Assembly: GCF_000372465.1 (NCBI RefSeq)
Contig: NZ_AQUZ01000037.1
Span: 170 to 64,169 of the forward strand
Direction: 5' to 3'
Length of the DNA stretch: 64,000 nt
DNA from: Kribbella catacumbae DSM 19601
GTDB lineage: Bacteria; Actinomycetota; Actinomycetes; Propionibacteriales; Kribbellaceae
Shown: in pieces, positions 52,495-59,538 of the stretch
Numbering within the stretch: the first letter of the stretch is position 1
How the letters are laid out: the number at the start of each line of letters is the position of its first letter
The notes under the pieces: generated by a model
What the model was told of the DNA's origin: nothing
The model's input: the letters and a program-made list of their open reading frames with translations, nothing else
Databases searched by the model: none
Made by a program: the position numbers and the translations under genes

Positions 52495-52848
52495 ATGAGC
52501 TTTCGCCACCCCGACCGCGACCAGATCCGGATCGACGGCGTGCTGTCAGCGCTCGGCAGCCCGATCCGGCTGGACGTGATCCGGATCCTGAACAGCGGCG
52601 GCGACCACAACTGCACGATGGTGCTGACCGAACTGGGCCTGTCGTCGAAGTCGACGATGACCCATCACTGGCGGGTACTTCGGGAGAGCGGGGTGATCTG
52701 GCAGCGGCAATCCGGGCGGGAGACCGTGCTGACCCTTCGCCGCGATGATCTCGACGCTCGCTACCCGGGCCTGATCGACAGCATCCTGGCCGGCACGGAT
52801 CAGGACGCTTCCGCCGAGGCCGCCAGACCTTCCCAGCCGGCCGGGTAG
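52495..52848 (+). CDS. ArsR-like winged-helix repressor
   Basis: 117 residues. SALGSPIRLDVIRILNSGGD is the ArsR N-terminal helix; LGLSSKSTMTHHWRVLRESG is the recognition region; the wing is IWQRQSGRETVLTLRRDDL. It has no CxC metal motif, so it probably senses an organic compound. Divergent from the DHA2 pump, with one operator at each promoter, so it likely represses both. The longer open frame upstream has no start with a Shine-Dalgarno sequence; the ATG at 52495 fits leaderless initiation. Confidence 0.88.
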   Translation: MSFRHPDRDQIRIDGVLSALGSPIRLDVIRILNSGGDHNCTMVLTELGLSSKSTMTHHWRVLRESGVIWQRQSGRETVLTLRRDDLDARYPGLIDSILAGTDQDASAEAARPSQPAG

Positions 52849-52849
52849 G

Positions 52850-53515
52850 TCAGCCGAGCCAGCCGGGACGGACCAGGCCGGTTTGGTAGGCGACGACCAC
52901 GAGTTGCGCGCGGTCGCGGACGGCCAGCTTGACCATGGCGCGGCTGACGTGGGTCTTGGCGGTGGCTGGGCTCAGGACGAGGCGTTCAGCGATCTCGTCG
53001 TTGGAGAGACCTTCGCCGACCAGCGCGACGATCTCGCGCTCGCGTTCGGTCAGTACGTCGAGTTCCTTGCTCGCGTGCGGTTGCCGGCTCCTGGTGGCGA
53101 ACTCGGCGACCAGCCGGCGAGTGACACCGGGGGAGAGGAGTGCGTCGCCACGGGCCACCACGCGGACGGCCTGCAGCAGCTCGACCGGCTCGGTGTCCTT
53201 GACCAGGAATCCGCTCGCGCCGACGCGAAGGGCCTCGAAGACGTACTCGTCCAGGTCGAAGGTCGTCAGGATCACCACGTGGACATCAGAGAGCGCTTCC
53301 TCAGCGCCGATCAGCTTGGTCGCCTCGAGCCCGTCCATCCCCGGCATCCGGATGTCCATCAGCACCACGTCGGGCTTCTCCGCCCGCGCCACCTCCACCG
53401 CGGCGGCACCGTCGGCGACCTCGCCGATGACGGTGATGTCATCCTCGGCGTTCAGCAAGGAGCGGAATCCAGCACGCACCAGCGCCTGGTCATCGGCCAG
53501 CAGCACCCGGATCAT
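52850..53515 (-). CDS. NarL/LuxR-family response regulator (no adjacent kinase)
   Basis: 221 residues. The receiver (about 1-120) has the acidic pair in VLLADDQALVRAGF, phospho-Asp in DVVLMDIRMPGMDGLEATK, and Lys in GFLVKDTEP. The LuxR helix-turn-helix (about 150-215) reads LTEREREIVALVGEGLSNDE, then LSPATAKTHVSRAM. Kinases of this class are normally encoded just upstream; here the next sequence is the debris of another two-component pair. An intact kinase of the right type is at 56897-58081 on the same strand. Confidence 0.92.
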   Translation of the reverse strand: MIRVLLADDQALVRAGFRSLLNAEDDITVIGEVADGAAAVEVARAEKPDVVLMDIRMPGMDGLEATKLIGAEEALSDVHVVILTTFDLDEYVFEALRVGASGFLVKDTEPVELLQAVRVVARGDALLSPGVTRRLVAEFATRSRQPHASKELDVLTEREREIVALVGEGLSNDEIAERLVLSPATAKTHVSRAMVKLAVRDRAQLVVVAYQTGLVRPGWLG

Positions 53516-53540
53516 GCGCCCACGCTAGAGCATGCCCCGG

Positions 53541-53864
53541 TCAGGCGAGGCCGGCGATGTCCGCGTTCGCCTTGCCCCGGGCGACCGCGAGCATCACGTC
53601 GTACTCGCGGGGCGAGAGTCGAGAGAGCGCTTCCTGGGCTTGCGTGTGGGCGTCGGCCTGAGTCGCCGCCCGGTCCATCAGCCGCCGGGTGATCGCGGGC
53701 GACAGGATCGGGTCACCCGCCGCGACCCGGCGTACTGCCTCGACGATCTGCACCGGAGGCGTGTCCTTCAACAGGAATCCGCTCGCACCGGCCCGCAACG
53801 CGTGCAGCACGTTCTCATCGGTATCGAAGGTGGTCAGCACGATCACCTCCGGCGGATCGCTCAT
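53541..53864 (-). pseudogene. Remnant of a NarL-type response regulator
   Basis: The readable frame begins within the receiver (PPEVIVLTTFDTDENVLHAL) and contains GASGFLLKDTPPVQIVEAVR and LSPREYDVMLAVARGKANAD. About 60 N-terminal residues with the phospho-Asp are missing, and the sequence stops at DIAGLA before the DNA-recognition helix. Both ends of a normal 215-residue regulator are therefore lost, and it cannot signal or bind DNA. Confidence 0.82.
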
Positions 53865-54822
53865 GCCGGCCACGGTAGCGAGGCGTGCAGCCGGAACCTG
53901 CCATCGGCTGCCCGCCCGTGGTCCAGCGCGCCGCCGGCCAGGTGCACGCGCTCGGTCAATCCGATCAGCCCGGTCCCGCTGCCCATCGTCAGCGGTACGC
54001 CGTTCCCGCTCGGGTTGGTAACTCGATCCGCAGTGCCTCGCCCGGCCGGCCGTGCACGACCAGCGTGACAGGCTGCCCGGCCGCGTGCTTGCGCGCATTC
54101 GTCAGCCCTTCCTGCACGACCCGGTACGCCGTCCTGCCGGTTGCCGGCGGCAACGATTCGGGCGTGCTGACGGCGCCGCCTGGGCAAGCTTCTCCGGCGA
54201 CGAGTCCGGCCGGTACTCCAACGCACCGGCGTACGTCGCGAGCAAGGACAGTCGATGCGCCAGTACGTCATGCATCTCGCGCGCCATCTTGGTCCGCTCC
54301 AGCGTTCGTGCTTCGGCAACCCGGCGGCCTTGCTCGTTCTCGGCCCGGAGAGCGCGCTCTCGGAGCGAATCGAGCAGCGCTTGGCGAGCTTGGGTCCACT
54401 GCCCCCAACCCAGCAACGCGGCATGCACGGCGACGTCCAGTACGGCGTACCAGGGCAGGTCGAGTCCTTGCATCGGTCGCCAGATGCCTTGGACGAAGTG
54501 GCCGGCGACGCCCGCGAAGGCGATGAGAGCGGCCGTTTTGAGTGGACGGCGCTGAGCGACGGGTCAGGGTGCCGACCGTCGACGATGGAGTGGCAGCGGG
54601 GGAGAGCGCTGCCAGGGCTGCCATCGCCAGTGCGCCGGTGATCGGGCGGCGGGGCAGCACGAGAATGAGGCCGCAGGCAACGATCGCGAAAACCAGCCGG
54701 CTGACCTGGAGATCGCCCGCCTGCCGCCCGACGATGGTCATCGCCGACAGTGCTCCCACGGCGCCCACCGCGATCACATCTGCCCGGCGACTGCGCTTCG
54801 GCCGGACACAACTCTCTTCCAT
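53861..54822 (-). pseudogene. Frameshifted sensor histidine kinase (HisKA_3 type)
   Basis: Pieces of one kinase lie in different frames. The N-terminal membrane part (ADVIAVGAVGALSAMTIVGR to LAMAALAALSPAATPS) is in one frame from 54822. The dimerisation helix with phospho-His (TKMAREMHDVLAHRLSLLAT) is in a second, within 54102-54473. The end of the ATPase domain (GTGLIGLTERVHLAGG to LPWPA) is in a third. At least two frameshifts separate them. It abuts the regulator remnant, so a whole two-component operon has decayed. Confidence 0.8.
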
Positions 54823-54890
54823 GCCGCCGAGACTAGGCGGCCCCCCACCTCCCCACCACCGACCAAAGTCGGTGCTGTGCCGACGAATGC

Positions 54891-55583
54891 CTACCGCAGC
54901 TGCGCCGCCCGATAGAAACCCTCGATGTGCGCCGTGATGAGCGCCGCGGCCTCATCTCCCTGACCCGCCCGGATCGCCGCGACGATCGACCGATGCTCTG
55001 CGCGAAGGCCCACCGCTGTCGCGTCCCAATCCGCCAGGTTCGGTACTGCGGCCAGCACGTAGCTGTGGATGGCGGTCCGCAACGACGACATCACCGCCGC
55101 GATCAGCACATTGCCGGCCAGTGCCGACAACGCGACGTGGAACTCCGCATCCAGCAGATGGAACTCCTCCGGCGTCAGCCCGGGCTCGTCCATCCGATCC
55201 AGCAACCCCTCGGCGACCACCAACTGCTCACCGCCGGCCTGGTTCTGAGCCGCCTCTCGCGCCGTCCACGACTCCAGCAGGACACGCGTCTGGACGATGT
55301 CGCCCATCGGCAGGTGATTGGTGGCGAGGTGCAGTCGCAGCAGCGCGGTCAGCGGCGATGCCGGCTCAGCGACGATCACCGCTCCGGCATCCGGCCCAGA
55401 ACCGGTCGCGGTCCGTACGACGCCCATTGCCTCCAGCACCCGGACCGCCTCCCGCACCGACGGCCTGCTGATCCCCAGCTGCTCGGCCAGTGAGCGCTCT
55501 CCCGGGAGCCGCCCGCCCAGTCGCAGCCGGCCCGCGGCGAGATCGGCCTCGACCCGGTTCAGGACCAGCTCGTAGTTCTTCAC
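54891..55583 (-). CDS. FadR-subfamily GntR regulator, LldR-like
   Basis: 230 residues from the GTG at 55583. The N-terminal winged helix (about 10-75) reads LRLGGRLPGERSLAEQLGIS, RPSVREAVRVLEAMGVV; the C-terminal FCD helical bundle (about 95-225) has metal-site patterns DAEFHVALSALAGN and RAEHRSIVAAIRAGQGDEAA. Divergent from an lldD-like dehydrogenase with two TGGTC-n-GACCA boxes across the promoter, so it is a good candidate for the lactate (or another 2-hydroxyacid) repressor. Identity of the inducer is inferred from its neighbour. Confidence 0.9.
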   Translation of the reverse strand: MKNYELVLNRVEADLAAGRLRLGGRLPGERSLAEQLGISRPSVREAVRVLEAMGVVRTATGSGPDAGAVIVAEPASPLTALLRLHLATNHLPMGDIVQTRVLLESWTAREAAQNQAGGEQLVVAEGLLDRMDEPGLTPEEFHLLDAEFHVALSALAGNVLIAAVMSSLRTAIHSYVLAAVPNLADWDATAVGLRAEHRSIVAAIRAGQGDEAAALITAHIEGFYRAAQLR

Positions 55584-55622
55584 GGGTCCTCGCGCTTCGT
55601 CACAGAGGTGAGTGTAGCGGTG

Positions 55623-55656
55623 TGGTCGGACCACAGACTATGCTGTGGTCCGACCA
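55623..55656. promoter_or_regulatory. Two FadR/LldR-type boxes flanking the lldD -10 element
   Basis: TGGTCGGACCA (55623-55633) and TGGTCCGACCA (55646-55656) are each perfect palindromes about a central base, with centres 23 bp apart. Together they form a larger inverted repeat around TATGCT (55639-55644), a likely -10 for the dehydrogenase gene. Repressor dimers on both boxes would cover the promoter. Confidence 0.85.
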
Positions 55657-55684
55657 CACAGTCCGCCGGCCCGAGGGAAGACCG

Positions 55685-56896
55685 ATGACCGATCGCCAGA
55701 TGCCCCGCTGGTCCGAGCTCAAGCCGCTGCTGCGGCCCAAGCCGGTCACGCTGAACGCGACCGACCGCCGGCTGGCGAAGGCGCTCACGATCGCGGATCT
55801 GCGCGCCGTCGCCAAGCGCCGTACGCCGCGGTCGGTCTTCGACTACACCGACGGCGCCGCCGAGTCCGAGATCAGCCTGGCCCGCGCCCGCCGGCTGTTC
55901 GCGGAGATGGAGTTGCAGCCGTCGATCCTGCGCGACGTCTCCCAGATCGACCTCGGTACGTCGATCCTGGGCCGCCGCTCGGAGTTGCCGTTCGCCTTCG
56001 CGCCGACGGGCTTCACCCGGATGATGAACCACGAAGGCGAGAGCGCGGTGGTCAAGGTCGCGCAGGAGATCGGGATCCCGTACGCCCTGTCCACGATGGG
56101 CACCACCTCGATCGAGGATGTCGCCGCGGCCGGGCCGGATGCGCGCAAGTGGTTCCAGCTCTACGTCTGGAACGACCGGGCCGCGGGCGAGGATCTGGTG
56201 AAGCGGTCGGCGGCCTCGGGGTACGAGGCGCTGATGCTGACCGTCGACGTACCGGTCGCCGGTGCGCGCCTGCGCGATGTCCGCAACGGCTTCACCATCC
56301 CGCCGTCGCTGACGGTCAAGACAGTGCTGGACGCGTCCATGCACCCGGCCTGGTGGGCCAACCTGCTCACCACCCGGCCGCTGACCTTCGCGTCGCTGTC
56401 GAGCTGGGGCGGGACGGTCGCCGACCTGCTGAACCAGCTGTTCGATCCGACGATGACCATCGACGACCTGAACTGGTTGCGCTCGATCTGGGACGGCCCG
56501 CTGATCATCAAGGGCATCCAGACGGTCGAGGACGCCCGGCGCGTGGTCGATGCCGGTGCCGACGCGATCGTGCTGTCGAACCACGGCGGGCGCCAGCTCG
56601 ACCGGGCACCTACGCCGCTGCGGATCCTGCCGGACGTACGCAAGGCAATCGGTACCGACGCCGAGATCTACCTCGACACCGGCATCATGAGCGGCGCTGA
56701 CATCGTCGCTGCCCTCGCACTGGGCGCGGACGCCTGCCTGGTGGGCCGTGCCTACCTGTACGGCCTGATGGCCGGTGGCGAGCGCGGGGTCGCCCGAGCC
56801 GCTGAGATCCTCACCACCGAGGTACGCCGGACCATGGCCCTCCTGGGCGTAGACAACGTGGCCGACCTGAACCCCACGCACGTCCGCCTGCCCTGA
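55685..56896 (+). CDS. lldD: FMN-dependent 2-hydroxyacid dehydrogenase (L-lactate dehydrogenase-like)
   Basis: 403 residues. FMN barrel with FDYTDGAAESEISLARARRL near the N-terminus, APTGFTRMMNHEGESAVVKV, and the active-site motif IVLSNHGGRQLDRAPTPLRI (about 296-315) with the base His and substrate Arg; DTGIMSGADIVAALALGADA and VGRAYLYGL bind FMN phosphate. Oxidises an L-2-hydroxyacid, most likely lactate, to the ketoacid and reduces quinone or oxygen. AGGGAAG precedes the ATG at 55685. Regulated by the divergent LldR-like protein. It stops next to the convergent kinase gene. Confidence 0.88.
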   Translation: MTDRQMPRWSELKPLLRPKPVTLNATDRRLAKALTIADLRAVAKRRTPRSVFDYTDGAAESEISLARARRLFAEMELQPSILRDVSQIDLGTSILGRRSELPFAFAPTGFTRMMNHEGESAVVKVAQEIGIPYALSTMGTTSIEDVAAAGPDARKWFQLYVWNDRAAGEDLVKRSAASGYEALMLTVDVPVAGARLRDVRNGFTIPPSLTVKTVLDASMHPAWWANLLTTRPLTFASLSSWGGTVADLLNQLFDPTMTIDDLNWLRSIWDGPLIIKGIQTVEDARRVVDAGADAIVLSNHGGRQLDRAPTPLRILPDVRKAIGTDAEIYLDTGIMSGADIVAALALGADACLVGRAYLYGLMAGGERGVARAAEILTTEVRRTMALLGVDNVADLNPTHVRLP

Positions 56897-58081
56897 CTAC
56901 AGCGGCAGGGTGGCGATGATTCTGAGGCTGCCGGTCGGCGTGCGGGTGGCAGTCAGGGTGCCGCCGAGTGCGGTGGCTCGTTCGCGCATGCCGATGATGC
57001 CGTTGCCCTCCTTGGGCGGGCTGGTCAGCGCTGTCCCGTCATCGTCCACCTGCAGTACGAGCGACTCCTCGCCGTACTGGATGCGCACCGTCGCGGACGT
57101 GGCCTTGGAGTGCCGTACGACGTTGGTCAGCGACTCCTGGATGATGCGGAACGCCGCACGATCCAGACCGGTCGGCAACGGCCGTGCAGCCCCGTGGATG
57201 ATCGCATGCACCTCCAGGCCGGCCATGGACGTCCGGTTGATCAGGTGATCGAGTCTGTCCAACCCTGCGACCGGCTGGCGTGGCGCTGACTCGTCCGACT
57301 GACGCAGTACTCCGACTATGGACCGAAGGTCGACAAGGGCTTCCTTGCTGGCCTCCTTGATCGCCGCGAGTGCCGGCCCGGCCTGTTCCGGCTGTCTGTC
57401 GACCAGGTGGAGCGCGGTAGACGCCTGCACGTTGATCAGCGAGATGTGGTGGGCGACCACGTCATGGAGCTCCTGCGCGATCCGCAGCCGCTCCTCACCG
57501 GCCCGGCGGAGCTCTTCCTCGCGTCTGGTCTTGTTGGCGGCCATCACCCGGTCCCGATGACCGCGGAACAGCTCAGCGACGAACCCCAGTACTACGAAGA
57601 AGGCACCGACCAGCAGCACCTGATAGACGCCTGACTCGTTGATGCCGAGTGCGAGCCGGCCGAGCACGTGTCCGGCGTACAGGGCGACGATGCCGCTCCA
57701 GCCAGCCAGTCTGTGGCCGGTCCTGAGCACGGAGAAGGCAGCGATCGCGAAGCCGAAGATGACCGGGCCGTACGGGTACTGCATCAACATGTAGGTGAGG
57801 GTGGAGATGACCGATACCCACAGCACCGGGACCGGCCGCTGCCGGAGCCAGTAGAGCGCCAGCGAACCGATCAGGAGGAGTAGCACCATGAACCAGTCCG
57901 CTGGCCTCCGGTCCTTCTGGCCCTCGGACGCGCCGAACGACCCGACGATCGACACGACCGCCATGACCGCAGGCAGCGCCGCCCGCCTCACGCGGGCCCA
58001 GACGGTCGGCTCAGTAGTCGGCTCAGTAGTGCTCACCCTCGAACCGTAGAGGTCGCTGTCACCCGGTGTCATCGTCGCCAC
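56897..58081 (-). CDS. Sensor histidine kinase, HisKA_3/DesK-like
   Basis: 394 residues (start uncertain: GTG 58081, ATG 58072 or GTG 58036). Five or six hydrophobic helices lie between about 35 and 165. HisKA_3 then has phospho-His in RIAQELHDVVAHHISLINVQ, and HATPase_c has RIIQESLTNVVRHSKATSAT and GNGIIGMRERATALGG. The sensing domain is all membrane, so the signal may be a membrane or envelope state. No response regulator is adjacent; the closest intact one is at 52850-53515 on the same strand. Confidence 0.92.
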   Translation of the reverse strand: MATMTPGDSDLYGSRVSTTEPTTEPTVWARVRRAALPAVMAVVSIVGSFGASEGQKDRRPADWFMVLLLLIGSLALYWLRQRPVPVLWVSVISTLTYMLMQYPYGPVIFGFAIAAFSVLRTGHRLAGWSGIVALYAGHVLGRLALGINESGVYQVLLVGAFFVVLGFVAELFRGHRDRVMAANKTRREEELRRAGEERLRIAQELHDVVAHHISLINVQASTALHLVDRQPEQAGPALAAIKEASKEALVDLRSIVGVLRQSDESAPRQPVAGLDRLDHLINRTSMAGLEVHAIIHGAARPLPTGLDRAAFRIIQESLTNVVRHSKATSATVRIQYGEESLVLQVDDDGTALTSPPKEGNGIIGMRERATALGGTLTATRTPTGSLRIIATLPL

Positions 58082-58169
58082 GGAGTACTTCGTGCTGCTT
58101 CATCCGCAGTACTAACGGGGCTTCGCCCCAGCCCGACGAGGTGTGTGGCTTGGTCTGGGGGTCGGTTGG

Positions 58170-58263
58170 GGGCTCCGGTCGGCAGGTGACGGGCTGGGTG
58201 GCCCGTTGTGGACCGCTCGCTGGCGGTGGTTGGCTGAGTTGAGCCGTCCTGCCTGACCGGAGC
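58170..58263. repeat. Imperfect 16-17-bp inverted repeat before the truncated 208-residue protein
   Basis: Arms 58170-58185 and 58247-58263 match apart from one extra base (GCTCCGGTC-GGCAGG against its complement). Inside, CGGGC/GCCCG near 58190-58205 can form another hairpin. It ends 5 nt before the ATG at 58269. A further short hairpin, GGGGCTTCGCCCC, lies near 58118. Confidence 0.6.
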
Positions 58264-58268
58264 CTGCT

Positions 58269-58895
58269 ATGACGTTACCTCGCACGGTGTCTGATGTCGT
58301 CGCTGATCATGTGGTCTTCGAGGTCGAGTGCATCGACCGGATGTACCTGAACGTGTATGTCCCGGGGTTGCAGTACGCGGCCGGTCTGGTCGCCTACGTG
58401 CATCGCCAGCTCGGGCTGCCGATCGCCTCGACCGCTCCGCTGGCCGCGATCACCGACGGGTTCGTCGCCGCAGTGCGCCGGTTCGCGGGTGCCCATCACG
58501 TGCCGTGGGTTGATTTCGCCAGGGGTCAACGCAAGGACGACGTGATGCATGAGCACCTGGCAGCCTTCGAGGCGGCCGGCCGCACCGAAGGGGTGCTGTT
58601 CATCGGCCGCGCGCAGGAAAAGACGCCGCTGTTCCGGACCGAGAAGCGCCGCGACGCCGAAGGCAAGACCTATCCGTGGATCATCAAGACCACAGGTGTG
58701 GTCAACCACTTCTACTTCTACTGCGTGGACGCCGACTTCGGCCCGTTCTTCGTGAAGTTCTGCTCCTACTTCCCCTATAACGCCAAGCTGTGCATCAACG
58801 GCAACCACTGGGCACAGCGCCAGGCCGCCAAGGCCGGGATCGGGTTCGAGACCCTGGACAACGGGTTCGCCGCGGTCGATGACCTAGCCCGGTAG
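58269..58895 (+). CDS. Truncated member of a multi-copy actinobacterial protein family of unknown function
   Basis: 208 residues. TLPRTVSDVVADHVVFEVEC, RMYLNVYVPGLQYAAGLVAY, WVDFARGQRKDDVMHEHLAA, VNHFYFYCVDADFGPFFVKF and SYFPYNAKLCINGNHW are motifs I associate with a family of about 400 or more residues seen in many copies in actinobacterial genomes. The frame stops at AAVDDLAR, where full-length members continue, so about half is missing. The break is next to the convergent PPOX gene's stop. Tryptophan- and Phe-rich composition differs from its neighbours. A mobile origin is possible; no transposase motif was seen. Confidence 0.5.
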   Translation: MTLPRTVSDVVADHVVFEVECIDRMYLNVYVPGLQYAAGLVAYVHRQLGLPIASTAPLAAITDGFVAAVRRFAGAHHVPWVDFARGQRKDDVMHEHLAAFEAAGRTEGVLFIGRAQEKTPLFRTEKRRDAEGKTYPWIIKTTGVVNHFYFYCVDADFGPFFVKFCSYFPYNAKLCINGNHWAQRQAAKAGIGFETLDNGFAAVDDLAR

Positions 58896-58899
58896 TGAT

Positions 58900-59538
58900 T
58901 CAGTACTTGGCCTTGTAGATGCCTTCTTCGTAGCTGCGGCCGTAGTACTCCTCCAGCTCGGCCAGGTCGGCGTCCTTGCGGTCCAGGGCCTTGGCGATCT
59001 TGGCGCGGCTGGGGACGGCGTCCGGGTTCCAGGTCTCGGTCTTCCACAGCTTCGAGCGCAGGAACGCCTTCGAGCAGTGGTGGAAGATCTCCTCGATCTC
59101 GACCAGCAGTGCCAGCTGGGGGCGGTTGCCCTTCACGATCATGTCGTCGAAGAACGGGGCTTCCTTGACGATTCGCGCGCGGCCGTTGATCCGCAGCGTC
59201 TCGCCGCGGCCCGGCAACAGGTAGATCAGGCCGACGTGCGGGTTGGTGAGGACGTTGAGGAAGCCGTCGACCCGGCGGTTGCCGACCCGCTCCGGGATCG
59301 CGATGGTGCGGTCGTCCAGCACCTTGGTGAACCCGGCCGGGTCGCCCTTGGGGGAGACGTCGCAGCTACCGTCGGCCGCGGAGGTGGCGATCAAGCAGAA
59401 CGGCGACTCGGCCAGCCACTGCTTGTCGAGCTCGTGGAGTTCCTTGCGGGCCTTGTTGGCGGTGCTCTGCAAAGGGGCCGGGACCACTTCGCGCAGTTCG
59501 TCGTACGAGGTGATCTCGACCAGGCCGGGGATGTTCAT
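58900..59538 (-). CDS. PPOX-class FMN-dependent protein (DR_2398 / MSMEG_1061 type)
   Basis: 212 residues with the split-barrel flavin fold: SPFCLIATSAADGSCDVSPK, RVGNRRVDGFLNVLTNPHVG, LRINGRARIV, and the family C-terminus AFLRSKLWKTETWNPDAVPS. Members bind FMN or F420 and often have no known substrate; the DR_2398 group is annotated only as probable FMN-dependent. Its start shares one base with the stop of the MFS gene upstream, so it is co-translated and may modify the same compound. Confidence 0.88.
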   Translation of the reverse strand: MNIPGLVEITSYDELREVVPAPLQSTANKARKELHELDKQWLAESPFCLIATSAADGSCDVSPKGDPAGFTKVLDDRTIAIPERVGNRRVDGFLNVLTNPHVGLIYLLPGRGETLRINGRARIVKEAPFFDDMIVKGNRPQLALLVEIEEIFHHCSKAFLRSKLWKTETWNPDAVPSRAKIAKALDRKDADLAELEEYYGRSYEEGIYKAKY

